From Patescibacteria group bacterium (GTDB taxonomy: Bacteria > Patescibacteriota > Patescibacteriia > UBA1558 > UBA10009), in contig JAHITV010000045.1 in NCBI GenBank assembly GCA_018817315.1, positions 1-54,680 on the forward strand: DNA of 54,680 nt, read 5' to 3'. The notes beneath the pieces were generated by a model. That model did not search any database, was not told where the DNA came from, and saw nothing but the letters and a program-made list of their open reading frames with translations. Shown here piece by piece: positions 43,048-50,770 of the stretch. The translations under genes were made by a program, and so were the position numbers. Positions within the stretch are counted from its first letter, which is position 1. Each line of letters opens with the position of its first letter.

Positions 43048-44814
43048 ATGACTAAAATTCGTAATTTCTGCATTATTGCACATATTGACCATGGTAAATC
43101 TACTTTGGCTGATCGTTTTTTGGAAATAACCAAAACAGTTGAAAAGCGAAAATTTCAGGAGCAGATGCTGGATCGCATGGATCTGGAAAGAGAAAGGGGG
43201 ATTACTATTAAACTTCAGCCAGTAAGAATGGAATATAAAGGTTATATTTTGAATTTAATTGACACTCCTGGCCACATTGATTTTACTTATGAAGTTTCCA
43301 GATCTTTAGCGGCAGTAGAAGCGGCTGTTCTTTTGGTAGACGCTTCTCAAGGTATTCAGGCGCAAACCATTGCCAATTTATATTTAGCTTTAGAACAGAA
43401 TTTAACCATTATTCCGGTAATAAATAAAATTGATCTGGCTTCGGCCAATCTTGCCAAAGTGAAAAAAGAAATGGTGGCTTTTTTAGGTTGTAAAGCAGAA
43501 GAGATAATTTTTGTCTCTGCTAAAACCGGTAAAAATACAGAGGACGTTCTTAAGGCAATTATAGATAGAGTTAAACCGCCTGCCGGGGAAGTCAATAATA
43601 AAGCTCAAGCATTAATTTTTGATTCAGAATTTGACGATTATAAAGGGGTAGTCGCTTTTGTAAGAATGGTTAATGGTCAACTGATGATCAAGGACAGAGT
43701 CAAGTTTATGGCAACTGGTGCAACTAGCGAAATACTGGAAGTAGGTTATTTTAAACCTTATTACCAAAAGTCCGGGAAAATTATTGCCGGCGAAATCGGC
43801 TATTTAATTACCGGTCTTAAAGATTTAGATAAAGTTAGGGTTGGCGATACCATCACTTTAGTTAAGGAGCCGGCTGATTCTTTAACAGGTTATAAGGAAG
43901 TCAAGCCAATGGTTTTTGCTGGTGTTTTTTGTCAGGAAGGTGATGAGTATTTAAAACTGCGGGCGGGTTTGGAAAAGCTAAAGTTGAATGATGCGGCTTT
44001 ATTCTTTGAGCCGGAAAATTCTCCGTCTTTGGGTTTTGGTTTTAGATGTGGTTTTTTAGGTTTACTGCATTTGGAAATTGTGATGGAAAGATTAAAAAGA
44101 GAATATGGGTTAAAGTTAATTATTTCAACACCGTCAGTAGCGTATAAAGTCATAAGTCAGAATAAAGAATTTATCATCCATAGCCCTCAAGAGCTTGCTA
44201 AATTTTCTTCAGTTGAGTTTATTGAAGAGCCGTATGTGAGGTTAGATATTGTCACACCCAAAGATTATTTGGGGAACATTATGAAATTTGTTCAGGACAA
44301 AAGAGGTGAATATAAAAATACCGAATATTTGGAGGAAAAAAGAATTATTCTGCATTATGACATTCCCTTTGCCGCGATTTTAGTGGATTTTTACGATAAC
44401 TTAAAAAGCATTTCTTCTGGTTATGCTTCTTTAAATTATGAATTTTTAGAATATCGCCAGGCTGATGTGGTTAAAATGGATATCTTGGTTGCCGGTGATA
44501 CTATTGAGGCCTTGGCTACTATGGTTTACCGCGACCAGGCATTTACTGTTGGTAAAAAAATTGTTAAAGCATTAAAAGATTTTTTACCCAAACAGTTATT
44601 TGTCATTAAAATTCAGGCAGCTCTTGGCGGAAAGATTATTGCCGCAGAACAGCTTTCGGCTTTAAGAAAAGATGTAACTGCTAAATTATACGGCGGCGAT
44701 GTCACCAGAAAAAGAAAACTTTTAGAAAAACAGAAAAAAGGCAAAAAGAAAATGATGAAAGCAGGCAAAGTTGAAATACCGCAGGAAGCTTTTATGGCAG
44801 TGTTAAAGAGGTAA
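43048..44814 (+). CDS. lepA: Elongation factor 4 (LepA)
   Basis: The 588-residue GTPase acts on the ribosome, promoting back-translocation or helping 30S biogenesis. G-domain motifs are complete: AHIDHGKSTL (P-loop), RGITIK (switch I), DTPGH (switch II) and NKID. The later SVEFIEEPYVRLDIVTPKDY and the C-terminal LepA-specific part with GGDVTRKRKLLEKQKKGKKK are clear. Length is near the family's 600. It ends the plus-strand block before a small minus-strand gene. Confidence 0.96.
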   Translation: MTKIRNFCIIAHIDHGKSTLADRFLEITKTVEKRKFQEQMLDRMDLERERGITIKLQPVRMEYKGYILNLIDTPGHIDFTYEVSRSLAAVEAAVLLVDASQGIQAQTIANLYLALEQNLTIIPVINKIDLASANLAKVKKEMVAFLGCKAEEIIFVSAKTGKNTEDVLKAIIDRVKPPAGEVNNKAQALIFDSEFDDYKGVVAFVRMVNGQLMIKDRVKFMATGATSEILEVGYFKPYYQKSGKIIAGEIGYLITGLKDLDKVRVGDTITLVKEPADSLTGYKEVKPMVFAGVFCQEGDEYLKLRAGLEKLKLNDAALFFEPENSPSLGFGFRCGFLGLLHLEIVMERLKREYGLKLIISTPSVAYKVISQNKEFIIHSPQELAKFSSVEFIEEPYVRLDIVTPKDYLGNIMKFVQDKRGEYKNTEYLEEKRIILHYDIPFAAILVDFYDNLKSISSGYASLNYEFLEYRQADVVKMDILVAGDTIEALATMVYRDQAFTVGKKIVKALKDFLPKQLFVIKIQAALGGKIIAAEQLSALRKDVTAKLYGGDVTRKRKLLEKQKKGKKKMMKAGKVEIPQEAFMAVLKR

Positions 44815-44826
44815 GTAGTTTAGAAT

Positions 44827-44855
44827 AAAAACCGCCGAAAGAAATCCAGCGGTTT
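44827..44855 (-). terminator. Intrinsic terminator of the histidine-phosphatase-like gene
   Basis: On the minus strand aaaccgc (44855-44849) pairs with gcggttt (44835-44829), followed by TT and an A/T-rich tail. It lies about 40 bases past the stop at 44893. Confidence 0.6.
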
Positions 44856-44892
44856 ATAACAAAGCTGATGTTGATCCTCTGGAGAAGAAAGA

Positions 44893-45357
44893 TTAAGTTA
44901 TGTCTTCAGCAGAAAAAAGGTGTTTAACATCTACAATCTCCCCATCGTCAATGGCGACTTTGTAGACACTGGCACTGCGAGCATCTGGCAAGTCCTGTAC
45001 CTCGTGGCTTTTGGCCAGTTTAAGAAGTGTCTTCATGAGCGGGCTGCCGGCAAGAATCAGGGAATTGTCAGGTAGTTCAAGGATGAATTTCCAAATCCTT
45101 TCGTCTTTGAAACTAGTCGGGCTGCCGACAGCTTCGCAAGAATAAAAGTTTTCAGGAAGTTTATCAAGTTCCTCAAGGGAGAGACTCAGCAGGCGAACCA
45201 TTTCGATATATCTTCTGCTATTCCCAAAATGGACTTCTGCAGGTTTTTCTGGTAGAAATTGTTTTAGAGCCTCTACCTGTCGCATTCCTCTTGTAAGGTG
45301 GCCTGGATTTAGTGAATCGTCCATTTCTCCATGAGTGACAATAGTAATTGTCGCCAT
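44893..45357 (-). CDS. Histidine-phosphatase-fold protein lacking parts of the active site
   Basis: The 154-residue protein follows the order of the phosphoglycerate-mutase-like superfamily: first strand ITIVTHGEMDD where the family has RHGE, then GHLTRGMRQVEALKQFLP, then FGNSRRYIEMVRLL in place of S-x-x-x-R-x-x-x-T-A, and LILAGSPLMKTLL where the second catalytic His is expected. The first His is kept, its Arg neighbour is Thr, and the second His appears absent, so it may bind a phosphate compound without hydrolysing it. A GGAGG site lies before the ATG. Composition is richer in G+C than neighbours, suggesting transfer. Confidence 0.5.
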   Translation of the reverse strand: MATITIVTHGEMDDSLNPGHLTRGMRQVEALKQFLPEKPAEVHFGNSRRYIEMVRLLSLSLEELDKLPENFYSCEAVGSPTSFKDERIWKFILELPDNSLILAGSPLMKTLLKLAKSHEVQDLPDARSASVYKVAIDDGEIVDVKHLFSAEDIT

Positions 45358-45489
45358 GATTCCTCCAAAATCTGTTTGTTTGTGTATTTTTTTGCCAATG
45401 TTCAGAATTGATATATTAAGATATCAGGTATCAGTTGTTTAATCAAACATAACCTTTAGACTACAAGAAAGAACGAATTTTTGGTAAGA

Positions 45490-45585
45490 TTAATAGTAGA
45501 GAGCTCCTAAAGTCCAGATAATCATGGAAGCAATAATCATAATACTTAAGATTATCCATACTATTTTGCCGGTTTTTCTTCTCAT
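45490..45585 (-). CDS. 31-residue single-helix membrane peptide
   Basis: This short gene runs from ATG at 45585 to TAA at 45490. The peptide starts with a basic MRRKTGK, continues as one hydrophobic helix of about 20 residues (Ile/Met/Trp-rich), and ends in GALYY. A perfect TATAAT (45597-45592 on the minus strand) ends exactly 6 bases before the ATG, so transcription should start on the A of the start codon. It diverges from the PH-domain gene 22 bases away and may serve with it. No family was recognised; the clean membrane-peptide pattern plus the promoter is the evidence. Confidence 0.5.
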   Translation of the reverse strand: MRRKTGKIVWIILSIMIIASMIIWTLGALYY

Positions 45586-45607
45586 GTTGTAATTATAGAT
45601 TTAATAT

Positions 45608-46195
45608 ATGAGTTATTTTACCAAAAATTTAAAAGATAATGAAGAGTTGATAAGAATAGTAAAAAGGCATTATTTGTCTTTTGTGCCAGCGGTTTTTTTT
45701 ACTTTAATTACTTTGTTGCTGCCATTTTTTCTGATGTTTTTGTTTTTTCGCTGGGGTGCAATTGGTTTAATAATTTTTACCTTTTTATTGTTAGTGGGCT
45801 TTTTATCTTTACTGCGGCTTATTATCACCCGTTATTATAACTGTTTAGTGATTACCAGCCAGAGAGTTATTTTGTATAAACAGAAAGGTTTTTTTGACCG
45901 CCAGGTAGCAGAAATTGAGTATCCTAAGATTCAGGATGTTTCTTATCATTTTAAAGGGATATTTCAGACTCTTTTTCATTATGGTTCTTTGAAGATACAA
46001 ATACTTTCCAGCGAATCAATTATCAGAGCTGAAAAGATACCCCATCCTGCGCAAATTCAGGATTTAATTAAGCAGATAAGAAAAAATATATCTTTACAGA
46101 CAGATAATGTGTCTGTGGAAGCATTAGTGGGAATTGCTAAAAAGCTAAAGGACAAATTAGGTTCTGATAAATTAAAGCAGATTTTGGATGAATAA
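45608..46195 (+). CDS. PH-domain (bPH2/YdbT-like) membrane protein
   Basis: The 195-residue protein has two membrane helices (about 28-48 and 52-72) followed by a bacterial PH domain of the YdbS/YdbT type: YYNCLVITSQRVILYKQKGF, then EIEYPKIQDVSYHFKGIFQT and YGSLKIQI. The last ~30 residues are a short helix. Such proteins sit in the membrane with the PH fold in the cytoplasm; roles proposed in the family concern envelope stress. An extended -10-like TGT-TGTAAT (45585-45593) overlaps the promoter of the divergent small peptide. Confidence 0.8.
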   Translation: MSYFTKNLKDNEELIRIVKRHYLSFVPAVFFTLITLLLPFFLMFLFFRWGAIGLIIFTFLLLVGFLSLLRLIITRYYNCLVITSQRVILYKQKGFFDRQVAEIEYPKIQDVSYHFKGIFQTLFHYGSLKIQILSSESIIRAEKIPHPAQIQDLIKQIRKNISLQTDNVSVEALVGIAKKLKDKLGSDKLKQILDE

Positions 46196-46208
46196 ATCTT
46201 TTAAAGAA

Positions 46209-46237
46209 TTGATTGCTAGAGAGAGTTCTGTTATAAT
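46209..46237 (+). promoter_or_regulatory. Promoter of the FtsB-like gene with a leader of a few bases
   Basis: TTGATT (46209-46214) and TATAAT (46232-46237), with TG at 46229-46230, are 17 bases apart. The -10 box ends 9 bases before the ATG at 46247, leaving about 3 bases of leader. Confidence 0.6.
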
Positions 46238-46246
46238 TTATAAGCT

Positions 46247-46663
46247 ATGCGGAAAGATATTGATTTAGGTAAAAGAATTTTATCTTCTAAGTTTTTGCTT
46301 TTGTTAAGTTTATTTATTTTGATTTTTTTCTCTGTTAATTTAGTTAAAGAAGTTATCAATCGGCGTGATTTAAAAAAAGAAGTCAATAAATTACAGGGAG
46401 AAATTAATAATTTAGAAGAAAAGAATAAGGAGTTAGCAGATTTAATTGGTTATTTTGAAAGTATAGAGTTTGTGGAAACAGAAGCGAGAACAAAGTTAAA
46501 CTTGCGTAAGCCCGGAGAAAAAATAATTATTATTCCTGAAGAAGGAACCCCTACTTCCACTGAAGAAAAAATTACCAGTGCTCCGGAAAATTTAATCGCC
46601 AGTCAGGCAGGAGCATTGTCTAATCCTCAAAAATGGTGGAATTATTTTTTCAAAATTTATTAA
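46247..46663 (+). CDS. FtsB/DivIC-like septum formation initiator
   Basis: The 138-residue protein has a short cytoplasmic start, one membrane helix (14-32), a coiled coil (about 38-72, DLKKEVNKLQGEINNLEEKN) and the small globular end FVETEARTKLNLRKPGEKIIII, which is the signature of FtsB/DivIC (short arm ending in R-x-x-L-x-x-x-x-P-G-E). In the divisome it bridges FtsL and FtsQ. The C-terminal ~35 residues are a Ser/Thr/Pro-rich tail. Confidence 0.85.
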   Translation: MRKDIDLGKRILSSKFLLLLSLFILIFFSVNLVKEVINRRDLKKEVNKLQGEINNLEEKNKELADLIGYFESIEFVETEARTKLNLRKPGEKIIIIPEEGTPTSTEEKITSAPENLIASQAGALSNPQKWWNYFFKIY

Positions 46664-46682
46664 TTAACTGATTTGAAAATAT

Positions 46683-47804
46683 ATGGATAAACAAGATAAA
46701 GAAATAATAAATAATAAGAGCGCCTTTAAAGAAGAAACAGGGGATCAACAAATGGATTTGCCCGAGGCCCGCAAAGCCGTTCTAGAAGAGATTGAGAATA
46801 TTACCAGCTCTAAGATGCCTGAAAAGAGTAGAAAGCCAGCTAAAACAGTGGTAGGGCAACCATCAAACCAAAGTCAGTTAGAGGAATCAACAGAAAAGAA
46901 AGAAGTTAAAAAAGCAACAAAAAGTTGTTCTTTTATTAAGGCAGTATTGATAAGTTTATTATTAATAATAATTGCCGGTATAGTACTGTTATTAATTGGT
47001 TTATATTTAGGAAAGTGGCAGGGTCCAATAGTTGATAAATTAACTAAAATAGTACCTTTGCCTGTAGCTTATGTTAATGGTAAAGCAATTAAAATCCATA
47101 CTTTTAACAGTGATGTTTCTGTTCTGGACCGTTATTTGAATCGTTACAGTCAAAAGGTTTCGGAGAAAGATTTGCGTAAAAAGACCATGGAAACTTTGGT
47201 AGAACTGGAAGTTATTAATCAGTTAGCCGAGAAAAGCAATGTTTCTGTCACCGAGGAGGAGTTACAGTCAAAATTAGATGACCTTTTTATGGAGTCCGTT
47301 GATGAACAAAGAGCAGAAGGCATAACCAAAAATTTATTTGGTTGGAATTTTAGGACTTTTGCTGAAAAGATTTTAAAACCCCTGCTTTTAGCGAAAAAAG
47401 TTGAACAGTATTTTTACGAAACCAGTGGTGTACCGCAAATCAAACAGAGAATGAATGAGATCCATAAAATTTTAGAAGGAGATCAAAGAGAGTTTTCCAA
47501 AATTGCTAAAGAAGTAAATGAGGATAAAAGTGCTGTGGCTGGCGGCGATTTGGGCTGGTTAAATTTAGGTGAAACAGCTCCAGAATTTGAACTGCAGTTA
47601 TTACAACTAGAGCCAGGTGAAATAAGTCCAGTAGTAGAAACCAGATTTGGTTATCATATTATTGAATTAAAAGAAAAGTTAAATACCAGTGATGATAAAC
47701 CGACTTTTCATGCCAGTCATATCTTTATAAAAAAACCCTCTTTTGAGGATTATTTAGCTGAACAAATTAATAGATCAAGAGTAGTTACGTTGATAAGGTT
47801 TTAG
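46683..47804 (+). CDS. Membrane-anchored parvulin-type peptidyl-prolyl isomerase
   Basis: The product is 373 residues: a charged cytoplasmic region (1-80), a membrane helix (84-109), a SurA/PrsA N-like helical domain starting VAYVNGKAIKIHTFNSDVS, and a parvulin domain with FSKIAKEVNEDKSAVAGGDLGWLNLGETAPEF and FGYHIIELKEKL. The usual opening strand with His-Ile-Leu is not at the start of this domain; a HASHIFIK segment instead follows at the C-terminus, so the domain may be circularly arranged or a second parvulin domain is truncated. It should help fold exported proteins. Confidence 0.82.
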   Translation: MDKQDKEIINNKSAFKEETGDQQMDLPEARKAVLEEIENITSSKMPEKSRKPAKTVVGQPSNQSQLEESTEKKEVKKATKSCSFIKAVLISLLLIIIAGIVLLLIGLYLGKWQGPIVDKLTKIVPLPVAYVNGKAIKIHTFNSDVSVLDRYLNRYSQKVSEKDLRKKTMETLVELEVINQLAEKSNVSVTEEELQSKLDDLFMESVDEQRAEGITKNLFGWNFRTFAEKILKPLLLAKKVEQYFYETSGVPQIKQRMNEIHKILEGDQREFSKIAKEVNEDKSAVAGGDLGWLNLGETAPEFELQLLQLEPGEISPVVETRFGYHIIELKEKLNTSDDKPTFHASHIFIKKPSFEDYLAEQINRSRVVTLIRF

Positions 47805-47810
47805 GATAAC

Positions 47811-47936
47811 ACGGACCGACGCGAACACTCGCGGATATTTTATAATTTGTCTGCGTGGTCCGCGCCTGTCTGCGATTGTTAGCGTTGTCTACGTAGTTCG
47901 CGTCCGTTCGCGCAAGTCTATGTTAGTCCGCACGTT
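47811..47936. repeat. GC-rich intergenic stretch of degenerate short repeats
   Basis: Variants of gtctgcg, gtccgcg and gttcgcg are strung together at spacings of about 8-14 bases, on both strands, in otherwise A+T-rich DNA. It lies between convergent genes and the last part overlaps the end of the broken NUDIX gene. Similar strings are known to me from CPR intergenic regions, but I cannot name a family. Confidence 0.4.
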
Positions 47937-48348
47937 GACTTAAATAATTTTCAAACGCTGGGATAAGATTTTCTATAAGATTATATTCTTTATATTCTTG
48001 GGGCTTTATCCATTGGAATTCGTCATGATCATCGCCTAAGATAACTTTATCTAAATCAGTAAAACATATAAAAAAGATGCCAATGATTTGCCAGGGCTCT
48101 TCTCTGACTAGAGGTCGCCATTCATTGACAAAAAACGGTTTGCCGATTTTTACTTTAAGGCCGGTTTCTTCTTTAATTTCTCTAATTAAACTTTCATCAA
48201 ATCTTTGTCATGGTTTAATCCTTCCTCCGGCCACATCATATTTTCCAATGTTGGCACCGTCTTGATATTTGGGTGATTCTTTTAAAATTAAAACTTTACC
48301 TTGATGAACAATAAATGCTTTAGTGGCAACGAATAATTTAGTTTCCAT
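47923..48348 (-). pseudogene. NUDIX hydrolase interrupted by an in-frame TGA
   Basis: Reading from ATG at 48348 to TAA at 47923 gives 141 residues with one internal TGA at codon 47 (48210-48208). Before it the frame encodes KAFIVHQGKVLILKES and YDVAGGRIKP; after it QRFDESLIREIKEETGL, which together make a NUDIX box (G-x5-E-x7-REUxEExGU) with the TGA exactly at the Gly before the Glu position, and Gln in place of that Glu. The metal-binding REIKEE core is intact. A GGA-to-TGA change explains the stop. It starts 9 bases after the stop of the preceding minus-strand gene. It is either a recent pseudogene, a sequencing error, or read through. Confidence 0.8.
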
Positions 48349-48357
48349 AATGTTTTA

Positions 48358-49434
48358 TTAAATTTTTTCTTGTAATACTTCTTTAGCAAATTTTTTTACT
48401 CCAAAGATTTTCATAAATTCATCTGCGGTTTCTATAAATTTACCATGAGGAAATATATTTTTTAGCAGTGGTTTATTTTTTATCCGTTCTAACATTTCTT
48501 TGGTGGGTTTCCAATTAATATCAGCTTTGTCAAATAATAATTTTAGTTGATAACATTCTTGGGTCATGACCATTAATTTTAATTGTTCAAAGTCCATGCC
48601 TTTAATTTCTTGATAAACTGCTTCTGCTTTATTGGAAGACTCTTTAATAAATTCAATCATCTTTTCTTGACTAACTGTTTTATCATCTGCTATTACAGCA
48701 TATTTCTTCATTCCGGTAACTGGATTTCCTTTTTTGGATACAGTATGACAGCCAACAACATAAATTTCCCATTTAACATCCTGGTAAAGGGCATAGATAA
48801 TTAATTCTTTTGCAGAGGCAAGATATTTCTGTGGCCATAATTCTTTTGGTGCAAGGTTAGGAAAGTGTCTGATCAGTAAAGTATAGTTTTGCTTTAGATG
48901 TTGGATTTGATAGGGGCCATATGTTTCCCAGCCAAGATCAGTGACAACATCATTATATTGGCCATGGACTAATGATCCTACTGCAGTAATAAGCTGTCCG
49001 ATTTTTCGGGCGATTGTTGTGTCTGCCTCTTTCCAGGGGATTGTTTGTACTAGATCTCTGATTTCTTCTTTGGAATGATAAGGATTTGAAGTAAGCGAAA
49101 AGGGATCATTAGTACAGCTTTCTTGCAATATTTTAGCAAAGAAATTGGCAACAAGTTTATATTCATTCTTATTTTTTATGGATGAAGCGTGATAAGAAGC
49201 GATGAGTTTAAGTAAAATTGCACGTATATTTGAAGGCGGCGGTAATAAATATTTAATATCCTTAAAGTGTTTATTTCCTAAATTTAGTTTTTTGATGATT
49301 TCTGTAATTTTAGCAACCCAAAGGTCATGCCATAAAGGGAAAAAGTGGAAAAAATCAATTGGTTGAAAACCTTCAAGTACTTGTCCGGCGAATACTTTAA
49401 AGGTTGCTTTGGAGAATGGTTTAATCCAAGACAT
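48358..49434 (-). CDS. Uncharacterised helical protein coupled to a phosphohistidine domain
   Basis: The 358-residue protein is mostly helical and soluble, with aromatic-rich segments (FQPIDFFHFFPLWHDLW, LGWETYGPYQ). A loose likeness to the region that precedes the mobile domain in PEP-utilising proteins is possible but not firm; I saw no ATP-grasp or PEP-binding motif. Its start overlaps the last 14 bases of the mobile-domain gene, so the two are translationally coupled and likely act together, perhaps as a split version of a single protein. Confidence 0.6.
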   Translation of the reverse strand: MSWIKPFSKATFKVFAGQVLEGFQPIDFFHFFPLWHDLWVAKITEIIKKLNLGNKHFKDIKYLLPPPSNIRAILLKLIASYHASSIKNKNEYKLVANFFAKILQESCTNDPFSLTSNPYHSKEEIRDLVQTIPWKEADTTIARKIGQLITAVGSLVHGQYNDVVTDLGWETYGPYQIQHLKQNYTLLIRHFPNLAPKELWPQKYLASAKELIIYALYQDVKWEIYVVGCHTVSKKGNPVTGMKKYAVIADDKTVSQEKMIEFIKESSNKAEAVYQEIKGMDFEQLKLMVMTQECYQLKLLFDKADINWKPTKEMLERIKNKPLLKNIFPHGKFIETADEFMKIFGVKKFAKEVLQEKI

Positions 49435-49756
49435 AAACTTCTCCTTTTAGTCCATCAACATTAATAAGCATATTGTCTTTAATTTTTTTTGTTGCTTCTT
49501 TGGTATTGACCACACATGGTATTCCCATTTCTCTGCTAAGGATAGCAGGGTGGGAAGTGATACCGCCAATATCAGTAATAATAGCTGCTGCCCTTATCAT
49601 TGCTTGGACCATGGTGGGATCAGTAATAGTTGTAACTAATATATCACCCTCATTAAAATTTGAAGAATCATCGCCGGAAAAAAATAATTTTGCTTTGCCT
49701 TTAGCTTTTCCCGGACTGGCAGCTATACCTTTTAAAATTAGTTGTCTTTTGGGCAT
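49421..49756 (-). CDS. Stand-alone PEP-utilising enzyme mobile (phosphohistidine) domain
   Basis: The 111-residue protein is just the swivelling domain found in PEP synthase, pyruvate phosphate dikinase and rifampicin phosphotransferase. The opening LKGIAASPGKAKGKAKLFF and the phosphorylation motif GGITSHPAILSREMGIPCVV, with its TSH histidine, are clear, as is the closing INVDGLKGEVYVLD. In full-length enzymes this His carries phosphate between two active sites; here no nucleotide- or PEP-binding domain is attached. The neighbours are a coupled helical protein and a histidine phosphatase, which suggests a phosphohistidine carrier with an erasing enzyme. Confidence 0.85.
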   Translation of the reverse strand: MPKRQLILKGIAASPGKAKGKAKLFFSGDDSSNFNEGDILVTTITDPTMVQAMIRAAAIITDIGGITSHPAILSREMGIPCVVNTKEATKKIKDNMLINVDGLKGEVYVLD

Positions 49757-49767
49757 AGTTATTCTAT

Positions 49768-50720
49768 TTATAAATTATCTATTTTTTTAGCATCAATACT
49801 ATCTTCTGCTGTAATGTGTTCTTGGGCTAATTGACGTAACACTTCAAGATCAATACCAAACTTTTGAGTATCACCATTTTCTCGTCGTAAGATAATTGTA
49901 ATTTGTTTGTTGCCTTCTTGGTCATTCTCTACTTGTAAATCCCAGCTATCAAGAATTTTTAAACTCCCGCCAATATCTTTTAGGGAATCAAAGCCAGTTA
50001 CTTTTTCTCCTTGAACTTTGCGAGTAATTGCATATTTTAAGAATGCTTCTGTTGAGGTTTTATGTCCGGCGCTGACAAGATCAACTGATTTATCATTCGG
50101 CATATAATCAGGCAGATTAATTAAACGGTTCATTTTAAAGGCAACAGCTCGGGCCCATTCTCTGGGTGAGGGCGTTTTATCATCAAAGCGTTTATCATCA
50201 AGAGATAAGTACCATTCAATAGCTGGTTCTTCTGCATATTCCATAACAGTTTCCTGTTGATCAGGAGTTAGCTCTTTAAGTTTTTTGCCAGAAAACTGTT
50301 GCTTGAGACATTCTTCCCGCCTTGGGCTTATTCTTTTATCATATTCTTTTAAGAATTCATCACTGTAAGATGTGCCTGGCAAGGCAAAGAATGCTTTTAT
50401 ATTTTCAGGATTTTGATCTTCTAATATTTTTGTTTCTGGATCAATGCCGCCAGCGTCAAATGCTGCTCGTAAAGTTTCTTCAGTTCTTTTAACTTCAGTT
50501 GCATATCCCATATTTATATTCCGGCCAGTAAGTTTTGATAAACCAAACCACCCGGCTCTCGTTCTTCCACCTTTAGAAATAGAAGAAGCAGATATTTCTC
50601 CATTTTGAATTACTTCGCCTGATGCTTTTTGGCTGTGCCGTACAAAGGTAAAACGCGCTTTGGTATTATGGCCTATTTTTTTAGTTCTTGTTCAAAAGTA
50701 GTAGTAGGTCCTTCTTTCAT
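49768..50720 (-). CDS. Histidine-phosphatase family protein with a frameshift in an A7 run
   Basis: The open frame from the ATG at 50511 gives only 247 residues and lacks the first catalytic motif. The same frame continues upstream to 50681 without a start codon and encodes RFTFVRHSQK, the RH motif of the superfamily, then RTRAGWFGLSKLTGRNINMG. An ATG at 50720 opens another frame (MKEGPTTTFEQEL) that reaches a TAG at 50675-50673 just past seven A (50682-50676 on the coding strand). A -1 shift on A-AAA-AAA joins the two into about 317 residues with RHS at 28-30, KRTEETLRAAF and the second His in SAGHKTSTEAFL. Real frameshift mutation, sequencing error and programmed slippage are all possible. 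Confidence 0.65.
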
Positions 50721-50770
50721 AGACTTATGTTTAATGATTAAAAATTTTCAAATTTATATTACTTTTCACT

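Noticed and set aside
48077-48265. 62-residue plus-strand ORF
   Set aside because: Antisense to the NUDIX reading frame, which has a recognisable NUDIX box.
47923-48348. Use of genetic code 25 (UGA as glycine) for the whole window
   Set aside because: Only one gene shows an internal TGA at a glycine position, all other conserved genes read through without TGA, and pfkB, recJ and holB end in TGA overlapping the next start.
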